Shown here: positions 19,501 through 24,418 of the stretch, piece after piece | Position numbering within the stretch: position 1 is the stretch's first letter | Layout: the number at the start of each line of letters is the position of its first letter | NCBI GenBank assembly: GCA_011763485.2 | Contig: JAANSK020205539.1 | Span: 1-24,418 of the forward strand | Source of the DNA: Isoetes engelmannii | Taxonomy: Eukaryota > Streptophyta > Lycopodiopsida > Isoetales > Isoetaceae | Length of the DNA: 24,418 nt | Direction: 5' to 3' | Notes under the pieces: model-generated | Database searches by the model: none | What the model was told of the DNA's origin: nothing | What the model saw: only the letters and a program-made list of their open reading frames with translations | Position numbers and translations under genes: made by a program

Positions 19501-21427
19501 ATCAGGAATTTCCTCAGCAGGCTGTACATCTTTATTATGCATTGGCAAAAGTTCTTCTGGAACAGGTTGGATGTTGACAGAATGTTCTGTAGATTCCAAT
19601 ACAGCTTGGATTCCAACACTGGAGTCAGAAGTATCTGGCCTCGGTAAATCTTGTATTACTTGAGTCTGTGCATCAAGAGTTTCTAGAAGAGGTAAACACT
19701 GTAGTTCTCTGTCTCTAGCTTCCAAGTCATTTTCGGGTGCCGTTTGAGCTGCAGCCACAGGTTCCAACTCTGCCCCTTTTATCCCTGGAATGCCTCCACT
19801 GCATTCAATATTCTGCTCTTTATTGATGCCTAAAGGAAAATAATCTGTTTGTAAAAGTGGCATCCCATCACTTGGTTCAAGCCGATCATCTAGTTCCATT
19901 CTATCAAATTGGCATAGTGTAAAATTTGCATGCTCATCTAAATCCATTGCCTCTGGAGCCAATCCAGGTGTACAAGGTCCTTGAACATCTTCGTCATCTG
20001 CCTTGTTGAGGTCTATTTTATCATCTGCAGATATTGCTGGAAGCACACTGAAAGAAAAACACATAAAGGGTGTCAGTAGACACGTAGCTTAAAATCTGCA
20101 AGCACAAACTTACTCTTCTTCTAGAGTTGGTGATGATGGGCTGGCAGCCTTAGGAGCGAACGACCACTGTTCCTGTGACATAGTGCTCTCGTGTAAGACA
20201 TTCTTTTTGAGGTAACTTAACAAATAAGAATTAAGATTAACAATCTGGGAGCAACAAACCTCGTCAAACTCAATGTTGATCTGAGGTGCACTGCCATCAG
20301 GGAACCTCTCTACAAAAGTTAAAGACACTGAATTTAGCAAGTGACCTAGTTCATTCGATTCACCACCTATTTATTAATCTGCTCTAGAACTTAGAATGGA
20401 TAGGAACTTCCTGGTACATCACTGGCTGGTCATAGGACTGATTCATTTAACAGTTATGAAGCTATAATGGCTTTAAAAATGATGACTGCTTTGCAAATGT
20501 ATAGATTTTATATACTGCTCATATGACAGATTACCATCAAGATCAAAGTCTGAAGCAAGGTAGGCATGGACTTCCATGGGATCTTGCAAGGTGATCTGCT
20601 CACGCGTGGTGACATAATGGTCAACAGATCTGCATCAAAAATACAATGTTGCTGAGAAAATAGGTAGCAGTGACTCTAAATTCATTATTCGAACTACACT
20701 TCTGGCTTAAAATGGTACAAAAGAGACTGCTTACCCTTGAGTTGAAAACCCTTCTTGCGCAGGAATAAGCTCAAGTTCGTCTAGGTCAAAGCTCTCTGGT
20801 AAAGTAACAGAGTGAAAGGGAGCAGTTGATGCTTCTGGTGGGAGGTCAACTACTTCTGAATGGTAAACCTGCTTTATCTTGGTCAAGGCTTCACTGCAAT
20901 CATGGAAGAGGTAGTTGACTTTGCGAGAATAGATTCGAACAACCCCTAGTAGCAAATGACCTGATAACCTTAACGCAATTGGCACTTCAGGGAAAAGAAT
21001 AGAATCTGGTAATAAACGGCATTCTCAGATTAGAACATAATGGACCACTGATGCACATTCTATGAAACACTTGAGTGCTATAATGGTGCAAATACTAAGA
21101 AACGCCTGTGCAGGTGGCATATCTTCAGTTCCAAACAACCGCTTAATGACATGAAATTAAAAACCACGCTAATCATATTTCACAGACAGGTCTAGTTGCG
21201 TTGTATTCTGGAAATACTATTAGGTGAGAACTGCAAAGGTAATATATTCTGGCAAATAGGACTTTTATAGAATTTTCGCACTGCAGTTTCATAATGAACT
21301 TACCAACTGACATGTCGATGTTTGTTTCTGTCACTTGATTCTTCCGCAGCTTGCGTTCTAAATGAGCAGCAATCCATATTGTTCCCAGCGGCCCCTTTTT
21401 TGCTAGTATAAACTGTGAATAGAACAT
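16542..21427 (-). CDS. SYN4: RAD21/SCC1 cohesin kleisin (plant SYN family)
   Basis: Fourteen exons, in transcription order, join in phase to 1030 codons plus stop: 21427-21304, 21005-20735, 20629-20535, 20309-20260, 20172-20114, 20047-19191, 19116-18981, 18896-18760, 18508-18122, 17775-17168, 17110-17077, 17005-16912, 16850-16709, 16640-16542. The N-terminal Rad21/Rec8 domain (residues 1 to about 105) is unmistakable: MFYSQFILAKKGPLGTIWIA and ALRLSGHLLLGVVRIYSRKV, which bind SMC3. A long acidic, low-complexity middle follows, with the conserved RRVRRKAPCT and FMEPLIPG near 545-576. The C-terminal winged helix that binds SMC1 (about 945-1030) includes LLIGKTRREAARMFFETLVL and ends in KLMKTEF. 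The protein closes the cohesin ring holding sister chromatids. The length and C-terminus suggest the longer mitotic SYN2/SYN4 type rather than meiotic REC8/SYN1; the paralogue is inferred. The exon 8 acceptor is the only loosely fixed junction. Confidence 0.95.
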
Positions 21428-22001
21428 ATTGCGTAGCTTGTAGGTTACAAAGAAGCCCCTATATAATTTCTGGCTTCATTTAAAATAATGCTAAGTTATG
21501 AAGAGTTTTAGAAGCACAGAGGAGTCCCGATGCTTGAAGAAGACCAAACTCATTTCCAATCCCTATGTCTTATGCGTAAGAGTAAAGAAGCAATGCATTT
21601 TCCACCAGCGTTGGAGCTAATTCTACTGCTGGGAAGGAGCTGAAAAAACCCATTTTTGTGCTTTCTGCACCTAAAAACCGCAGCTGGGTAAAACGAAGGA
21701 GCCCAATTCGGCAAATACTCTGGGTCCCCAAAATAGGGAGCTATTCGGTGGGAAGCCGGATCTGGCCAAAAACACGAAATGGGTTTTCCGATTCCGTCTG
21801 AAGAATAAGCTGCAGTGGCAGCAGCAGAAAGCCGGCTCTTTATTTCAAAATAAGCCGTAAACTGTTTGACCAGATGTAACAGGAGCGTGAACAGAAAATT
21901 CTTGCTTAACTGCCACGTGTAAAATGTTTTTTGTTGTATTTTAAGATGTAGACATTGTACGTGGCACTGGTTATCTCTATCTACGATACTTTGATATAGA
22001 T
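21428..22001 (-). promoter_or_regulatory. 5' UTR and proximal promoter region of the kleisin gene
   Basis: The 574 bp upstream of the kleisin ATG must carry its leader and core promoter. An open frame at 21550-22014 (-) has no recognisable domain and most likely reflects leader sequence. I could not identify a firm TATA box or E2F site here. Confidence 0.4.
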
Positions 22002-22398
22002 AATGGCCACACATAGGCCCTTATGCGGGGTTGGGCCGGCGATCCCGTATAAAAGAATGGCCTAGAGGGCCTCTTTCTGGGCATGTGGCTGCTTTGACAT
22101 GCCCAGAAAGAGGCCCTTCAGGCCATTCTATTAACATGAAGGTCGGTTGGACTGTATTCAGCCCTTGATCTGTGAGATGTGGATGGCAGCGATGGACAGA
22201 GCGATGTCGGAACAAGAAACAGAATGTGGAGTAACATCTTAGAACATCGACCAATAAACGCGGCAGGCGAGATCCACAATTAGAAAATTTGCCACATGTC
22301 AGCTTCCCATTTGCGGATAGGGCTGAATACAATCCAACCGTCCTTTATGTTCGGCGACCTTGGCTCAAGCCCCGCGTAAGGGTATGTGTGCGGCCATT
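22002..22398. mobile_element. terminal-inverted-repeat (foldback/MITE-like) element with nested hairpin
   Basis: The left end AATGGCC(A)CACA...CCCTTATGCGGGG is the inverted match of the right end CCCCGCGTAAGGG...TGTGCGGCCATT. After a 34-bp-arm hairpin interrupts it, the left arm resumes: GGTCGGTTGGACTGTATTCAGCCC (22141-22163 region) pairs with GGGCTGAATACAATCCAACC at 22319-22338. The total arm is about 65-75 bp without the insert, and the whole is about 397 bp with no coding capacity. No clear target duplication is seen because the ends are themselves palindromic with their flanks. A non-autonomous TIR transposon is the likely origin; the superfamily is undetermined. Confidence 0.75.
22054..22129. 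repeat. 33-bp-arm hairpin nested in the TIR element
   Basis: Arms at 22054-22086 and 22097-22129 are reverse complements with only two mismatches and a 10-base loop. The core GGGCCTCTTTCTGGGCATGT pairs exactly. The hairpin lies inside the left arm of the larger inverted repeat and has no counterpart in the right arm, so it was inserted or expanded there. The fold would be very stable in RNA. Confidence 0.9.
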
Positions 22399-22409
22399 TC
22401 ATAACGTAA

Positions 22410-22557
22410 TGTTAGGTCTGAAGCAATAAGAGCTTGCACCACGTGGTGAGATCTGCGTCATAGGAAGTGAGATTTGAGGGAGGGTGTATGTTTTTGTAAT
22501 AATCTATGCCTATAATAGGCTATAATTGCTTCTAACCGATCATTACAAGACCTTACA
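22410..22557 (+). repeat. short LTR-like segment (possible solo LTR or TRIM remnant)
   Basis: The 148-bp stretch begins TGTTAGGTC and ends GACCTTACA, an 8-of-9 inverted match with TG...CA ends. It contains a TATAATAG-like box about 35 bp before the end. The flanks CGTAA and TCTGA do not match, and no clear primer binding site follows, so the assignment to an LTR is tentative. Confidence 0.35.
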
Positions 22558-22636
22558 TCTGACACCAACAATATAACATTTGGGTTGCATTATATTTCTG
22601 TGCTATAATTTGGTGCAGTCACGTCAACTACAGTCC

Positions 22637-22726
22637 GGAATCACATTCCGGCCTTCTTATTCTTTGTGACTGGTGGCACAGGAATTACATTCCGGTCTTC
22701 TTATTCTTTATGACTGGTGGCACAGG
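22637..22726. repeat. 44-bp tandem duplication with palindromic head
   Basis: GGAATCACATTCCGG(C)CTTCTTATTCTTT...ACTGGTGGCACA at 22637 recurs at 22681 with few changes. With the preceding CC, the first copy starts CCGGAATCACATTCCGG, a perfect 7-bp inverted repeat around a short spacer. Confidence 0.88.
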
Positions 22727-22898
22727 TAAAATAGTGAAAACAATGTTGATGAAATGTTATGGACATTTGATAGCATCTTATTGGACATATGATGCACATA
22801 CGGAAACCAATATTGCTTTGTTGGGTTCTGTCCCCAACCACATTACAACTCTAGGTGGTCTTGAGCTGAAGACATATTGGGTCTAAGACTACTGTTCT

Positions 22899-22912
22899 AC
22901 CACTAGACCAAA
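22899..22912 (-). other. orphan tRNA-like A box
   Basis: The minus strand reads TTTGGTCTAGTGGTAGA, the same A-box word as in the SINE-like element at 23459. No good B box lies within the usual distance. It may be a decayed relative of that element. Confidence 0.3.
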
Positions 22913-23244
22913 CACCTAGACACAATGTGACTAGGATTACATGAATACCTCGTAGCTAGCTGGATACACATAGATACAAGCAAAATCAAGACATAACTAC
23001 TTGCACTTTTGCATAAAGCAGGAGGCTTCTATCAAATTATATTATCAAACAAGAGTATACCATCTAATAAGTCGTGATGATGCTATAAAGGCTCAAAATA
23101 GTAGATCATAGTAATACTATAGATTCTTCTTTACATCCAATAATATGTCCAGCCCCACTACTTCGGTTCTCTGTCAATCTGCATCTGACTCCTTGTTATT
23201 AGAATATGCTTCTCTATAGCTTTTGTATTGAGTACAAGATACTT

Positions 23245-23345
23245 ATCTATTATTATAAAGAAATAGTGTCCGTGAGTAAGTAAGTGAGTGAGTCTTGAAC
23301 GGCTAGTAAGTGAGTGAGTCTTCAACTCCCTATCAACGGCTAGGA
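23245..23345. repeat. GTGAGTGAGT-rich short repeats
   Basis: TAAGTGAGTGAGTCTT is repeated at 23281 and 23307, each followed by ...AACGGCTAG. The preceding TCTATTATTATAAAG at 23245 resembles the 5' terminus of some plant Helitrons, but no 3' hairpin with CTRR end was found. Confidence 0.45.
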
Positions 23346-23407
23346 AGATGCCACGTGGCCGTCCATCTTTCAAGCTCATTTAAACTTCAATTGAAAACAT
23401 TTTATGT

Positions 23408-23475
23408 TTTAGGAGGGATTTGAACCCTGGTCATTGCCCCCCAAACGCCCCATCTTTACCACTAGACCAACCACT
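23408..23475 (-). mobile_element. tRNA-derived SINE-like promoter (A and B boxes)
   Basis: On the minus strand TGGTCTAGTGG (plus 23459-23469) matches an RNA polymerase III A box and GGTTCAAATCC (plus 23416-23426) a B box. The interval of 32 bp is near that of a real tRNA. The ends do not pair into an acceptor stem, so a functional tRNA is unlikely; a tRNA-derived SINE head or tRNA relic fits better. Confidence 0.6.
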
Positions 23476-23529
23476 AATTCCTTGACATAATTAGAAATTC
23501 AAATATAGTTAACGGTGAGGCCAAATCAA

Positions 23530-23930
23530 ATGGAATACTCTAGACACAGCTCTAGATGGCCCTAGCATGTTCTAGAATGTTCTAGAATATTCCAGATCCT
23601 AATGGATAAGCAGCTCAAATCTAAAAATAGGAAGTTTTTTCAAGAACTTGCAAAGACTAAAAATAGAATGTTCTAGATTGTTCTAGATGCTTAGAAGTAA
23701 ACAGGGTGAGTCTAAAAATAGAAAGTTTTTTTCGAAATTTTCAAAAACTAAAATAGAATGTCCAAGAATGTTCTAGAATAATTTAGATGCTAACACCTCA
23801 ATCTAAAAATAGAAAGTTTTTTTGAAAATTTGGAAAAAGGCTAAAATAGGCTTTGGAAGGTTCTAGAATGTTCTTGATGCTTATGAACAAGCACCTCAGT
23901 CTAAAAATAGAAAGTTTTTTGAAGCTTTGT
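23530..23930. repeat. 91-98-bp minisatellite with TTCTAGAA modules
   Basis: The word CTAAAAATAG(A/G)AAGTTTTTT recurs at 23621, 23712, 23803 and 23901, marking units of 91, 91 and 98 bp. Each unit also carries AGAATGTTCTAGA-like sequence. At 23570-23592 alternating TTC and GAA triplets with two-base gaps occur five times in a row, the arrangement of a heat-shock element. Confidence 0.88.
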
Positions 23931-24418
23931 AGAGGTATATGTATGATAGGTGTATATGTATGATAGATGTATAGGTATGATAGGTATAGGTATATAGGTG
24001 TGATAGGTGTATAAGCCATAGGTATGATAGATATGGTAGGTATAGATATGATAGATATAGGTATAGGTATGATAGGTATAGATTATATAGGATAGGTATA
24101 GGTATGATAGGTATAGGTATAGATTATATAGGATAGGTATAGGTATGATATAGGTATGATAGGTATAGATATGATGGGTATAGGTATAGGTATGATAGGT
24201 ATAGGTATAGGTAGGTATGATAAGTATAGGTATGATAAATATGATAGGTATAAGTATGATAGGTATAGGTATAGGTATGATAGGTATAGATATGATGGTA
24301 CGATAAGTATAGATATGATAGTTTATAGATGATAGGTATAGGTATAGGTATGGGTATGATATACATGATAGGTATAGGTATGATAGGTGTATAGGTGTAT
24401 ATGTATCATAGGTCCAAA
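23931..24418. repeat. GATAGGTATAGGTAT-type microsatellite
   Basis: Nearly 490 bp consist of interleaved GGTATA, GGTAT and GATAG(G/A)TAT words on the plus strand, with small variants, and the array continues past the window end. The open frames on the minus strand (Tyr/Thr/His/Ile runs) are products of the repeat. Confidence 0.95.

Noticed and set aside
21550-22014. 154-codon minus frame upstream of the kleisin gene
   Set aside because: No domain similarity; more likely leader and promoter sequence, and it runs into the inverted-repeat element.
22021-22332. Open frame inside the foldback element
   Set aside because: It is generated by the inverted repeats; no transposase motifs.
23798-24366. 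Tyr/Thr/His/Ile-repeat proteins on the minus strand
   Set aside because: Pure translation of the microsatellite.
1-24418. CRISPR arrays, operons or bacterial-type systems
   Set aside because: Spliced plant genes and a copia retrotransposon dominate; no regularly spaced short direct repeats with unique spacers exist.

Overview
This window is nuclear DNA from a land plant. It has spliced multi-exon genes with GT-AG introns, a Ty1/copia retrotransposon in an intron, satellite-like repeats, and two genes of clearly plant type. The species cannot be fixed from sequence alone. The genes are rather diverged from flowering-plant relatives as I remember them, and several introns are long and TE-filled, so a fern or another non-flowering lineage is possible; this is inference only.

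Layout. Positions 1-760 hold a GC-rich, CpG-rich array built on ACGT-core motifs, including about four copies of an 82-bp unit. Positions 760-2800 are mostly non-coding, with a faint transposase-accessory-like coding trace near 900-1170 and a roughly 199-bp tandem duplication at 1801-2155. Positions 2805-16208 (+) carry a complete gene of 14 exons, reconstructed here with every splice phase consistent (611 codons), for a multi-pass membrane RING-H2 E3 ubiquitin ligase of the Tul1/DSC1 family (plant FLYING SAUCER, FLY1/FLY2). Intron 4 (4201-9609) contains a degenerate copia element in antisense, with one recognisable LTR at 4475-5020. Intron 10 (12168-15096) contains a second, smaller copia fragment.

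Positions 21427-16542 (-) carry a second complete gene: 14 exons, 1030 residues, a RAD21/SCC1 cohesin kleisin (plant SYN family). It converges on the ligase gene, and the two stop codons are only 333 bp apart.

Upstream of the kleisin gene (21428-24418) lies non-coding repeat DNA: a roughly 397-bp terminal-inverted-repeat element with a second, tight hairpin nested in one arm, a short LTR-like segment, a 44-bp duplication with a palindrome, a tRNA-derived SINE-like box pair, a 91-98-bp minisatellite carrying heat-shock-element-like modules, and a GATAGGTATAGGTAT-type microsatellite reaching the window end.

The two genes have no known joint function: one acts in Golgi/endosomal membrane protein ubiquitination, the other in sister-chromatid cohesion. 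I found no clearly new multi-gene system. The most unusual items are the nested inverted-repeat element upstream of the kleisin gene, the ACGT array with its palindrome, the HSE-like minisatellite, and the pattern of lost catalytic residues in the copia element.
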